Of a stretch of 64,000 nt of DNA, positions 44,584 through 52,624 are shown piece by piece. The notes below the pieces were generated by a model. It ran no database searches. It saw only the letters and a program-made list of their open reading frames with translations, and had not been told where the DNA came from. The position numbers and the translations under genes are program-made. Every line of letters starts with the position of its first letter. Positions within the stretch are counted from its first letter, which is position 1. The stretch covers positions 1 through 64,000 of the forward strand of contig JAHJCO010000023.1 of the NCBI GenBank assembly GCA_018831265.1, in the 5' to 3' direction. Source of the stretch: Actinomycetota bacterium. Its GTDB lineage: Bacteria > Actinomycetota > Geothermincolia > Fen-727 > Anoxymicrobiaceae.

Positions 44584-47500
44584 TTGTACCTGAGGTCGCT
44601 CACCCTGCGCGGGTTCAAGTCGTTCGCACGCAAGACCGTGCTCGAGTTCCAGCCCGGGGTCACCATAATCGTCGGACCCAACGGCTCGGGCAAGAGCAAC
44701 ATCGCCGACGCGGTAATGTGGGTGCTGGGGGAGCAGTCCCCGACCTCCCTGCGGGGCAACCGCATGGAGGACGTCATCTTCGCCGGCAGCGCCAGCATAA
44801 GGCCTGTCAACATGGCCGAGGTGGTCCTCACCCTGGACAACGCCGAGAACCAGTTCCCCTTCGAGTACGCCGAGGTGACCGTCGGGCGCAACGTGGTCCG
44901 CGGGGGCGATTCCGAGTACCGCCTCAACAACTACTCCTGCCGCCTGCTGGACATCCAGGAGCTGCTCTCCGACGCCGGGGTGGGGCGCACCCTCAACTCC
45001 GTCATCAGCCAGGGGCAGCTGGACGACGTCCTGTCGTGCCGGCCCGAAGAGCGCCGGGACTACATAGAGGAGGCGGGCGGCCTGCTCAAGTACCGGCGCC
45101 GCCGGGAGAAGGCGCAGCGCAGGCTCGAGCGCATGGAGGAGGAGCTGATCCGGACCGGCGACGTCATCAGGGAGGTCCGCCGACTCCTGCGCCCCCTGCA
45201 ACGGCAGGCGGGCAGGCTGGAGAGGTACACGGAGCTCAACAGCGAGCTGACCGAGGCGAGGCTGAGGCTCGAGGTGGCCCGCCTTCGCACCCTGCAGCGG
45301 GAGTGGGAATCCCACGAGTCGGTCCAGCGCGAGCGGACCGCGATGCTGGAGGCGCTCGACACCGAGCTGTCCGGCAAGTCCTCTGATGCGACCCGGCTGG
45401 AGGAGGAGCAGACCGGCTGGAGGAGGAGGGAGGCCGAGCTTCGCGACGGCCTCTACAGGCTTGTCGGGGCGCACGAGCGGCTCAAGGCCCTCTACTCGGT
45501 CTGGGAGGAGAAGCTCAAGCACCTGGCGGCGGGGCCGGTAGAGGCGGACCCCGAGCTGGTGGAGAGGCTGGCGGCCGAGCGGGTCGAGATCGAGCAACGC
45601 CTTGATGCAATGCGGGGGTGTGCCGAGGAGCTGCACGCCCGGGAGGACGGCTGCGCCCGCAGGCTGGTGGCCCTGAACCGCGAGCTCAACGTGGTGACCC
45701 GGGAGTCGGCGGGGCTGGCGGCGCGCCTCGAGATGCTGAAGGCAGCGGGGGGCGAGGACTCGCTTGGCGCGACCCTGCTGTCGCTGAAGGACGGCAGGGA
45801 GGCCCTGCTGGCGGAGAGGAGTGGGCTGGAGGCCGAGGTCGCGTTGCTGGAGAAGGCGGCGGGCGAGTCGCTGGCGAAGGTGGAGGCCGCCGAGTCGGCG
45901 TTGGGCGGGGCGGACGGTTTCGCGGGCCTGGAGGAGCTACGCGAGGTGGAGCGCAGGAGGGCGGGTCTCGCCGCCACCCTGGAGCTGCTGACCAGGCTGG
46001 AGACCGAGCGCTGGGACCCGGCCAGGACCGGCAGTGCTCTGCTGGAGGACGACCCGACCGGGGGAGATCTCGGCGGGATGCTCATCAACTCGCTCGAGAT
46101 CCCGGACGAGTACGAGAAGGCGATCCTCGCCTACCTGGGGCCCTGGGCGTTCGGAGTACTGGCGAAGGACACTCCCGCGATAAAGAAGGCCATCAAGAGC
46201 CTCAAGACGAGGGGGCTCGGTCAGTCGCTGTTCCTCCGTTACAAGGAGGGCGGACGCGTCACGGGTGACTCCGGCCCGGTGCCCGAGGGTGCGAAACCGG
46301 CGCGGGAGGTGGTCCAGGCACCCGAGTGGTTCGACGACGCGCTGGACGTGCTCCTTCACGATACATACATCGTCGGCGACCTGGACGCGGCGTTCGCGCT
46401 GGCCGAGGAGCACCCGCACCTGGTGTTCCTGACCCCCGACGGGGACACGATAACCGGCGGCGCGCTGGTGAAGGGGGGCAGCCCGCATGTCAGCGAGGTC
46501 CATCTCGAGATGACGGCCCGCAGGCGCCGGGCACTGGAGGACGAGCTGGCCTCCTGTACCGCGCGGATCGACGGGCTGGAGCTTCAGATGGCCGGGTCGG
46601 ACGTGCCCGGGCCGTCTTCGGAGGCCAGGAGAGAGCGCGAGGCGGCGATCGAGGCCTTCGCCCGCAGGAGCGAGGCGCTCGCGGGGTGCTCCGAGAGGAT
46701 AAGGTCACTCGACGACGAGATAGCCAGACTTTCGGCGGTTGACGTGAGCGGGACCTCCGAGGGTGAGCTGCCCGAGCTCGAGGGGCGTCTCGCTTCCCTG
46801 CGTGAGCGGGAGCGTGTCCTCACCGCGGACGTGGAGGCGGCGGAGACGGAGCTGTCCGAGACGGCGGAGACCGCGGGGACGCTGGCGGGTGAGCTGCGCG
46901 CCGCGGAGCGGGAACTGGCCGAGGCCAGGATGCGCCACGCCGAGATCGGAAGCGGTGGCGGAGGCGTCGCCCGCGCCGAGGTCTCAGGGCAGGTCGAGAC
47001 GCTGATGGTCCTGCACAACAGGCTCGCCTCGCTGATGGAGGTGCGCAGGGGAGCGCTCCGCTCGGAGCTGGACGACGGGGTGGCACACACCACCGAGGCC
47101 GCCGACAACCTGCGAGCGCTGCGAGAGGAGGTCGTCTCGCTGCAGGAGAGGCATGAGTCCCTGCGCGACCAGGTCCACACCGAGGACGTCGCCGCGGCCG
47201 AGCTCAAGGTCCGCGTCGAGACTCTGGTTTCGGGCATCATAGACGTCCACAAGGTGCCCATCGACTTCGCGCTCAAGCAGTACACCGACGAAGAGGTCAC
47301 CCCCGAGATGGAGGAGCGGGTCGAGCGGCTGCTGGCCGAGCTGGAGCACATGGGGCCTGTGAACCCCGAGGCGATTACCGAAAAGGAGACCCTCGAGGAG
47401 CGCTACGATTTCCTTAGAGGCCAGGTGGCCGACATCGAGAAAGCCCGCACCCAGCTACGAAAAGTCGTCACCCAGATCGACCGCGAGATCGAGACCAGGT

Positions 47501-47958
47501 TCTCAGAGACGCTCGAGAGCGTGAACGCGCACTTCATGGAGCTCTTCTCGTTCCTGTTCCCCAACGGGAGCGCCGAGCTGCGGCTGACCGACCCCGACGA
47601 CCTGCTGAACTCGGGGGTCGAGATACTGGCGCAGCCCGAGGGGAAGCGCCTCCGGCGCATTTCACTGCTGTCGGGCGGTGAGACCTCGCTCACGGCGCTG
47701 GGGTTCTTCTTCGCGCTGTTCAGGGTCAGGCCCAGCCCGTTCTACTTCCTGGACGAGGTCGAGGCCGCCCTGGACGACGTCAACCTGCACAGGTTCCTCG
47801 AGCTGGTGAAGCAGTTCAAGGAGGAGTCGCAGCTCATCCTCATCACCCACCAGAAGCGCTCCATGGAGATCGCCGATATCCTGTACGGGGTGACTATGCA
47901 GGATGACGGGGTCTCGCGTGTGCTCTCACAGAAGGTGTCCGAGGCGGTCGCTTCCTGA
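44584..47958 (+). CDS. smc: Chromosome segregation protein SMC
   Basis: 1,124 residues. N-terminal ATPase half (LRGFKSFARKTVLEF, IIVGPNGSGKSNIADAVMWV), Q-loop (ISQGQLDDVLSCRPEERRD), coiled coil to about 480, hinge about 490-640 (GGMLINSLEIPDEYEKAILA, HEDTY-like region LLHDTYIVGD), second coiled coil, then signature LLSGGETSLTALGFFFALF and Walker B PFYFLDEVEAALDD. It folds, dimerises at the hinge and loads with ScpA/B to compact DNA. TTG start after GGGGG. ftsY overlaps its stop codon. Confidence 0.96.
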   Translation: MYLRSLTLRGFKSFARKTVLEFQPGVTIIVGPNGSGKSNIADAVMWVLGEQSPTSLRGNRMEDVIFAGSASIRPVNMAEVVLTLDNAENQFPFEYAEVTVGRNVVRGGDSEYRLNNYSCRLLDIQELLSDAGVGRTLNSVISQGQLDDVLSCRPEERRDYIEEAGGLLKYRRRREKAQRRLERMEEELIRTGDVIREVRRLLRPLQRQAGRLERYTELNSELTEARLRLEVARLRTLQREWESHESVQRERTAMLEALDTELSGKSSDATRLEEEQTGWRRREAELRDGLYRLVGAHERLKALYSVWEEKLKHLAAGPVEADPELVERLAAERVEIEQRLDAMRGCAEELHAREDGCARRLVALNRELNVVTRESAGLAARLEMLKAAGGEDSLGATLLSLKDGREALLAERSGLEAEVALLEKAAGESLAKVEAAESALGGADGFAGLEELREVERRRAGLAATLELLTRLETERWDPARTGSALLEDDPTGGDLGGMLINSLEIPDEYEKAILAYLGPWAFGVLAKDTPAIKKAIKSLKTRGLGQSLFLRYKEGGRVTGDSGPVPEGAKPAREVVQAPEWFDDALDVLLHDTYIVGDLDAAFALAEEHPHLVFLTPDGDTITGGALVKGGSPHVSEVHLEMTARRRRALEDELASCTARIDGLELQMAGSDVPGPSSEARREREAAIEAFARRSEALAGCSERIRSLDDEIARLSAVDVSGTSEGELPELEGRLASLRERERVLTADVEAAETELSETAETAGTLAGELRAAERELAEARMRHAEIGSGGGGVARAEVSGQVETLMVLHNRLASLMEVRRGALRSELDDGVAHTTEAADNLRALREEVVSLQERHESLRDQVHTEDVAAAELKVRVETLVSGIIDVHKVPIDFALKQYTDEEVTPEMEERVERLLAELEHMGPVNPEAITEKETLEERYDFLRGQVADIEKARTQLRKVVTQIDREIETRFSETLESVNAHFMELFSFLFPNGSAELRLTDPDDLLNSGVEILAQPEGKRLRRISLLSGGETSLTALGFFFALFRVRPSPFYFLDEVEAALDDVNLHRFLELVKQFKEESQLILITHQKRSMEIADILYGVTMQDDGVSRVLSQKVSEAVAS

Positions 47959-49088
47959 TGGCCAAGCAGAAGAAGCTGGGCTCGTCGGACCGCAAGCCCC
48001 GCCGCAGGCCACCGCCACCCCCACCACCCCCCCCGGCCGGACCGCCACCAGCCGTACCGGAACCCGAACCCGCACGCAAACCTGAACCCAAAGAGATCGA
48101 GCGCGGACTCGAGCAGCCCGCGACTCCTGAGGCCACCCCCGAAGACACCGTCATCCCCCTCGAAGGCGAGCTCGCTCTCGAAGAAGAGGTCCCCGAGGAG
48201 AAGGTCCGCCGCGGCATGTCCCGCTCCCGCCGCGCGCTCCTGCGCCCGTTCGGCAAGGCCGCGACACGCAAGGCCATCGGCCCGGAGTTCTGGAGTGAGG
48301 CCGAGGAGGCGCTCATCGCCGCCGACGCGGGTGTGGCATGCTCCACCGAGCTGGTGGAGAGGGCCCGCAGGCGCATACTCACCGAGCGTGTCACCGACAT
48401 CGAGGGGCTTAAGGAAGCGTTCCGCGTCGAGGTGGCCGAGATGCTGCGTTCGTTCGGCGCCCCGCCCGAGTTGCCCGCCGAGCGCCCGCACGTACTGTTC
48501 GTGGTGGGGGTGAACGGCGTGGGCAAGACCACCACCTGCGCCAAGATCGGCTACCGGATGAAGTCGGACGGCCTGAAGGTCATCTACGCCGCCGCCGACA
48601 CGTTCAGGGCGGCCGGCATCGAGCAGATGGAGATGTGGGCGCAGAGGGTCGGCGCGCCCGTGGTCCGGCACAAGACCGGCGGAGACCCCGCGGCCGTAGT
48701 CTTCGACGCCATGGAGTCGGCCACCGCGAAGGAGACGGACGTGGTCATCGTGGACACCGCCGGGCGCCTCCACACCAAGAAGAACCTCATGGACGAGCTC
48801 AGCAAGATGTGGCGGGTAGCCCAGCGACAGCTTCCCGGCGAGCCCGAGGCCCTCCTGGTCATCGACGCCACAACGGGCCAGAACGGAGTCGCCCAGGCCC
48901 GCATCTTCGGCGAGGCGCTGCCGCTCAGCTCCATCGCGCTCACCAAGATGGACGGCAGCGCCAAGGGCGGCGTGGTCCTTGCCATCGGCCGCGAGCTGGG
49001 CATCCCCGTGTCCTACGTCGGTGTGGGCGAGGGCATGACCGACCTGCGCCCCTTCGACCCCGACGAGTACGCCTCCGCCCTCTTCTAA
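47958..49088 (+). CDS. ftsY: Signal recognition particle receptor FtsY
   Basis: 376 residues, SRP GTPase that receives ribosome-nascent chains at the membrane. An N-terminal tail of about 90 residues has nine consecutive Pro (RRRPPPPPPPPPAGPP) and then acidic stretches; the NG domain follows: VVGVNGVGKTTTCAKIGYRM (G1), AADTFRAAGIEQME, VIVDTAGRLHTKKNLMDEL (G3), LTKMDGSAKGGVVL (G4) and VGEGMTDLRPFDPDEY at the end. The polyproline run should need EF-P. The ATG uses the last base of the smc stop. Confidence 0.95.
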   Translation: MAKQKKLGSSDRKPRRRPPPPPPPPPAGPPPAVPEPEPARKPEPKEIERGLEQPATPEATPEDTVIPLEGELALEEEVPEEKVRRGMSRSRRALLRPFGKAATRKAIGPEFWSEAEEALIAADAGVACSTELVERARRRILTERVTDIEGLKEAFRVEVAEMLRSFGAPPELPAERPHVLFVVGVNGVGKTTTCAKIGYRMKSDGLKVIYAAADTFRAAGIEQMEMWAQRVGAPVVRHKTGGDPAAVVFDAMESATAKETDVVIVDTAGRLHTKKNLMDELSKMWRVAQRQLPGEPEALLVIDATTGQNGVAQARIFGEALPLSSIALTKMDGSAKGGVVLAIGRELGIPVSYVGVGEGMTDLRPFDPDEYASALF

Positions 49089-49170
49089 TGTAGGCGTATG
49101 CCGGGGAGGGGCCGTTTTTCTCGGCTGTCCTCGGCCGCGACAATCGTTCATTGGCGGAGACGCTCTGCGA

Positions 49171-49274
49171 CCTGCGGAGGCCTTCGAAAAAGACCCCATC
49201 CCCGCCCTCTCACTCGGGGAGCATCACCATCATTCCCCTCCCCCTCGAGGGGGAGGGTCAGGGTGGGGGTGTCT
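49171..49274. repeat. 104-bp GC-rich direct repeat, copy 1
   Basis: Shares CCTGCGGAGGCCTTCGAAAA, GACCCCATCCCCGC, CTCGGGGAGCATCACC and CCCCTCCCCCTCGA...GGGGAGGG with 49472-49575. The latter part is a hairpin. The copies flank an AT-rich island; the whole 49089-49605 gap has no gene. Confidence 0.85.
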
Positions 49275-49307
49275 CTGCAGCAAACCGGGGAGGGACCGTT
49301 GCATGAC

Positions 49308-49464
49308 GCAGATTTGAATAACAACAATACTATATCGTTAACAATATTGTTATCTATTATAAATAAACCACAGCATATCCGCGAAATGCAGGTTTAACCT
49401 GTTAGTAATGAATGATACATACTATTATTGAATAATACTGTTACTTATTGCGATTCAAACCTGC
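49308..49464. repeat. AT-rich MITE-like island
   Basis: Ends GCAGATTTGAAT (49308-49319) and ATTCAAACCTGC (49453-49464) are inverted with one mismatch. Inside are the perfect palindromes TAACAATATTGTTA (49339-49352) and CAGGTTTAACCTG (near 49389). No coding potential. Confidence 0.55.
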
Positions 49465-49471
49465 GGGATCA

Positions 49472-49575
49472 CCTGCGGAGGCCTTCGAAAAAGACCCCAT
49501 CCCCGCTCTCTCGCTCGGGGAGCATCACCCGATTCCCCTCCCCCTCGACGGGGGAGGGAAGGGTGGGGGTGTCTC
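49472..49575. repeat. 104-bp GC-rich direct repeat, copy 2
   Basis: Near-identical to 49171-49274, same orientation. It ends about 20 bases before the DUF2284 promoter. Confidence 0.85.
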
Positions 49576-49593
49576 GCAAGCAGCGAACTCGTC

Positions 49594-49599
49594 TAGAAT
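49594..49599 (+). promoter_or_regulatory. -10 element giving a leaderless transcript
   Basis: TAGAAT ends 6 bases before the ATG at 49606, so transcription should begin at or near the A of the start codon. No ribosome-binding site precedes the ATG. Confidence 0.55.
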
Positions 49600-49605
49600 C
49601 GCACC

Positions 49606-50187
49606 ATGGACGACAGACCGCTAGCCAATATCAACGATAAGGCCCTCGAGTTAGGGGCGGCCGCGGCCGTCCTCATCGACCCGGCGGACATCGTTATCAA
49701 CCCCGAGTTCGTGGAGATGTGCAGGCCGCCCCGGTGCGATGCATTCGGCGTGGGCGGCAACTGCCCTCCGCACGTGATGAGTCCCGACGAGTTCAAGGAG
49801 CTGCTCGCGGGATATGAACACGCCGTCGTTTTCAAGATCGAGGCGCCTATGGCGATGCTGCTGGAGGAGGAGCATCGCTTCGAGGTCATCAAGGTCCTCC
49901 AGGAGACCACCGCGAAGCTCGAGCGGTTCGCGATAGAGCAGGGATTCGCCAATGCCCGTGGCTTCGCCGGTGGCTCGTGTCGCAGAGCTTTCTGTCGCGA
50001 CGAGGACTACTGCGAGGTCATCGAAGGCTCAGGTGTTTGCCGCAACCCAGACCGCGCCCGGCCCTCGCTCTCCGGTGTCGGAGTCAACTTCCAACTGCTG
50101 AACCGCAAGCTGGACTGGGCCGAGTCCGACGTCGGCCCGGACGGCGAACCTCTCGGCGTGATGCTCGGCGTGGTGTTCCTCGTGTAG
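49606..50187 (+). CDS. DUF2284 metal-binding protein
   Basis: 193 residues. Cys-rich motifs seen: EMCRPPRCDAFGVGGNCPPH, FAGGSCRRAFCRDEDYCEVI and GSGVCRNPDRARPSLSGVGV. The Cys arrangement (CRPPRC, GNCPPH, then CxxxxC...C...C) matches DUF2284, proposed to bind metal or an iron-sulfur cluster; function is unknown. VMSPDEFKELLAGYEHAVVF is the usual second motif. Probably translated from a leaderless mRNA. Confidence 0.85.
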   Translation: MDDRPLANINDKALELGAAAAVLIDPADIVINPEFVEMCRPPRCDAFGVGGNCPPHVMSPDEFKELLAGYEHAVVFKIEAPMAMLLEEEHRFEVIKVLQETTAKLERFAIEQGFANARGFAGGSCRRAFCRDEDYCEVIEGSGVCRNPDRARPSLSGVGVNFQLLNRKLDWAESDVGPDGEPLGVMLGVVFLV

Positions 50188-50238
50188 GCCGCGTCTTCAG
50201 TCGCAAACATGTTCTTGAATTGTTGTATTGTGTTACCC

Positions 50239-51255
50239 ATGGATTTTACCTTGCGGTTCTGGGCCGAGATGATCGAGCCGCCGGCTGTCGTGAAGCGGGC
50301 GCTGCCGCTGCTGGTCGAGTACCGGGCGGGGGTGGCCGTCGCGGTTTTCGCCGGGTCACTCAACAAGAAGAACGCGAAGGCGTTCCGCGCCATCCTGGAC
50401 GCGGGGGTCGAGCTCACTTACTGGCCGTTGCTGGACCGCGAGGACGGATACTTCCCGGGTGAGAGCAACGTGGACGCGTACGCCCAGCTCGTGAACCAGG
50501 TGCTGGACTGGGCCGAGAAGGAGGACGTCACGCCGGACGCCCTGGCGATCGACCTGGAGCTACCGTTCGGCCAGATGCGACAGGTGCTGGACGCGGATAA
50601 CCCGCTGGTAAGGGTTAAGAACGCGCTCTCCGTGATGCGGGGGAACCTGGGGCGGGAGCGATACCTGGTGGCCAAGGACGGGCTCCGCGAGCTCAACGAC
50701 TCCATCCAGGACCGCGGGGTGCGCACCATCACCGCCGTGCTGCCTTGGGTGGCCCTGGAGCTGGAGGGCGAGCACGAGCTCATCCAGGACATGACCGAGA
50801 CTCCGGTGGCCGGCATCGGGTGGGACCTGCTGAGCCCCATGCTCTACGTCTCCATGCTCGCCGGTATGACTAACGGGATCGTCACCGAGGAGGACGCCAA
50901 CTGGCTGGTCTACGACGCCTGCCTGAGGCTCCGCTCGCGGTTCGGGGGGCGGGCCGGGGTGTCCCTCGGGTTGACCGGCTCCGGGGTGCTCGAGGACGAG
51001 CCGACCTTCGACGAGCCGGAAGGCCTGCTCGTGGGCCTGCGCGCCGCGCTCGCGGCGGGCATCCGGGATGTGAGCATCTACAACCTGGAGGGCGTGCTGG
51101 ACCACGACGACCCCCGCGTGTGGTTAGATGCCATCAGGGGCGCGAAGCCGCGCGTGCCGGAGAAATCCGGCATGGTGGCACGGGCGCTGTTCCTGGCCCG
51201 GCACGTATACCCGCCGGTCGCCCGCTTCGCCGAGTGGTACAGGACCCCGCCTTGA
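50239..51255 (+). CDS. Unknown protein, possible TIM-barrel
   Basis: 338 residues, no signal peptide, no family I can name. Alternating strand/helix segments (AVAVFAGSLNKKNAKAFRAI, VELTYWPLLDREDGYF, DALAIDLELPFGQMRQVL, TITAVLPWVALEL, VAGIGWDLLSPMLYVSML, DVSIYNLEGVLDHDDPRVWL) suggest a TIM barrel of glycosidase-like type; AIDLELPF and SIYNLEGV hold acidic residues at strand ends. An upstream start at 50209 is possible. It overlaps the GT2 gene by 4 bp (TTGA), so the two are likely co-translated and may share a glycan-related role (inference). Confidence 0.6.
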   Translation: MDFTLRFWAEMIEPPAVVKRALPLLVEYRAGVAVAVFAGSLNKKNAKAFRAILDAGVELTYWPLLDREDGYFPGESNVDAYAQLVNQVLDWAEKEDVTPDALAIDLELPFGQMRQVLDADNPLVRVKNALSVMRGNLGRERYLVAKDGLRELNDSIQDRGVRTITAVLPWVALELEGEHELIQDMTETPVAGIGWDLLSPMLYVSMLAGMTNGIVTEEDANWLVYDACLRLRSRFGGRAGVSLGLTGSGVLEDEPTFDEPEGLLVGLRAALAAGIRDVSIYNLEGVLDHDDPRVWLDAIRGAKPRVPEKSGMVARALFLARHVYPPVARFAEWYRTPP

Positions 51256-52430
51256 GGCCGAAGGTCCCAAGGGTCCTGGCAGCCGCCTACGCGGTGGCGG
51301 GAGGAGCATTCTGGCTGGCACAGGCCTACGCGGCCATTCGTGCTCGAGAGGTCCCGTTCGTGGAGGACATGCCCGCGGACGGCCTGACCTTGTGGCCGAA
51401 GGTGTCGGTCATTATGACCGCCTGTGACGAGGCGGAGGGCATAGAGGAGGGCGTGCGCTCCAGGCTCGCCGACGACTACCCCGACCTCGAGGCCATCCTG
51501 GTGGACGATCGCTCCACGGACGATACGGGGCGCATCATCGACGCGCTTGCGGGGGAGGACCCCCGCGTGAAGGCAGTGCACGTGACCGAGCTGCCCGAGG
51601 GGTGGCTGGGCAAGGTCAACGCCATGCGGGCCGGCCTGGCGGAGGCCACGGGCGACTGGGTCCTCTTCAGCGACGCCGATGTGCGCGTCGAGCCCGGCAC
51701 TATGAGGCGGGTCATCGGCTTCGCCGAGTCGCACGGAATAGACCACCTTCCGGTATTTCCCGGGTTCGAGCGGGTGAGCCTTCCGCTGGACATAGGCATC
51801 TCGGCTACCGCGCGCGGCCTGGTGGCGGCGGGGCGCATCTGGAAGGTCCCGGACCCGGACTCGGGGGCGGCGGCCGGCTCGGGCTCGTTCAACCTCGTGC
51901 GCCGGAGCGCGCTGGAAGCGACCAGGGGGCTCGAGTGGATAAGGCTGGAGGTGGCCGACGACGTCGGCCTGGGGTTGATGCTCAAGGAGTCCGGGGCCAG
52001 GCAGATGGTTGCGAACGGGCGGGGCTTCGTGAGCGTGCGGTTCTACGGCTCGATCATGGAGGGGCTGCGGGGCGGCGAGCGGGCGGGCTTCACATCTATC
52101 GGGAACTTCAGCCTGGCGCGGCTCACCGCTATGGGAACGGCCCTGCTCCTGCTGGAGCTGTCGCCGTTCGCGCTGATGCTGTCACGCTCGAAGGTCCGGC
52201 GCGCTCTCGGTGTGACGCTCCTGGGGGTCGACCTGGCTGCCTCGGCGTCCATAGCCGACTGGTCGGGTCATCCTCCCTGGCTGGCCCTGTTCCAGCCGCT
52301 GGCGATCCCCGCGCTGACGTTTGCTTTCATCAGGACCGGCATACTCGGAAAGCTCAGGGGCGGCATCTACTGGCGCGGTACCTTCTACCCGACGGAGATG
52401 CTCAAGCCCGGGCGGCGGTTCCTGTATTGA
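51252..52430 (+). CDS. Membrane glycosyltransferase, family 2
   Basis: 392 residues. One N-terminal membrane helix (VLAAAYAVAGGAFWLAQAYA), then a GT-A domain: KVSVIMTACDEAEGIEEGV, ILVDDRSTDDTGRIIDALAG, LPEGWLGKVNAMRAGLAEAT, VLFSDADVRVEPGTM (metal-binding DxD-type) and the LEWIRLEVADDVGLGLMLKE acceptor-site acidic residues. Three or four helices follow (LTAMGTALLLLELSPFALML, ALFQPLAIPALTFAF). It resembles enzymes making hopanoid/carotenoid or polyprenyl-linked glycosides; acceptor unknown. TTG start overlapping the upstream stop. Confidence 0.85.
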   Translation: MRPKVPRVLAAAYAVAGGAFWLAQAYAAIRAREVPFVEDMPADGLTLWPKVSVIMTACDEAEGIEEGVRSRLADDYPDLEAILVDDRSTDDTGRIIDALAGEDPRVKAVHVTELPEGWLGKVNAMRAGLAEATGDWVLFSDADVRVEPGTMRRVIGFAESHGIDHLPVFPGFERVSLPLDIGISATARGLVAAGRIWKVPDPDSGAAAGSGSFNLVRRSALEATRGLEWIRLEVADDVGLGLMLKESGARQMVANGRGFVSVRFYGSIMEGLRGGERAGFTSIGNFSLARLTAMGTALLLLELSPFALMLSRSKVRRALGVTLLGVDLAASASIADWSGHPPWLALFQPLAIPALTFAFIRTGILGKLRGGIYWRGTFYPTEMLKPGRRFLY

Positions 52431-52458
52431 CGGTCTGGTCGGGGCCCCCTCACCCCGA

Positions 52459-52481
52459 CCCTCTCCCCCCTGGGGAGAGGG
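52459..52481 (+). repeat. CCCTCTCCCC hairpin (dispersed GC-rich repeat type)
   Basis: CCCTCTCCCC pairs with GGGGAGAGGG over a 3-base loop, after the GT2 stop. Similar in style to the 104-bp repeats near 49.2 and 49.5 kb. It may act as a terminator; no T run. Confidence 0.5.
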
Positions 52482-52529
52482 AGGAATCGGATTGCGCTTA
52501 AACTGGTGCATTCCACCCCGCTGACGCTA

Positions 52530-52535
52530 TAGAAT
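52530..52535 (+). promoter_or_regulatory. -10 element of the 5'-nucleotidase gene
   Basis: TAGAAT in GACGCTATAGAATG. A leader of about 85 bases follows, holding the inverted repeat GGACGT/ACGTCC (52586-52603), a possible operator. Confidence 0.4.
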
Positions 52536-52624
52536 GTTGGTGAAGCGGCGGGGATTCGGTTTCAGGCATCCGCCACGGGTGCCGCGGACGTCGTAGAACG
52601 TCCTACCTACAGGGGGTGTTCGAA

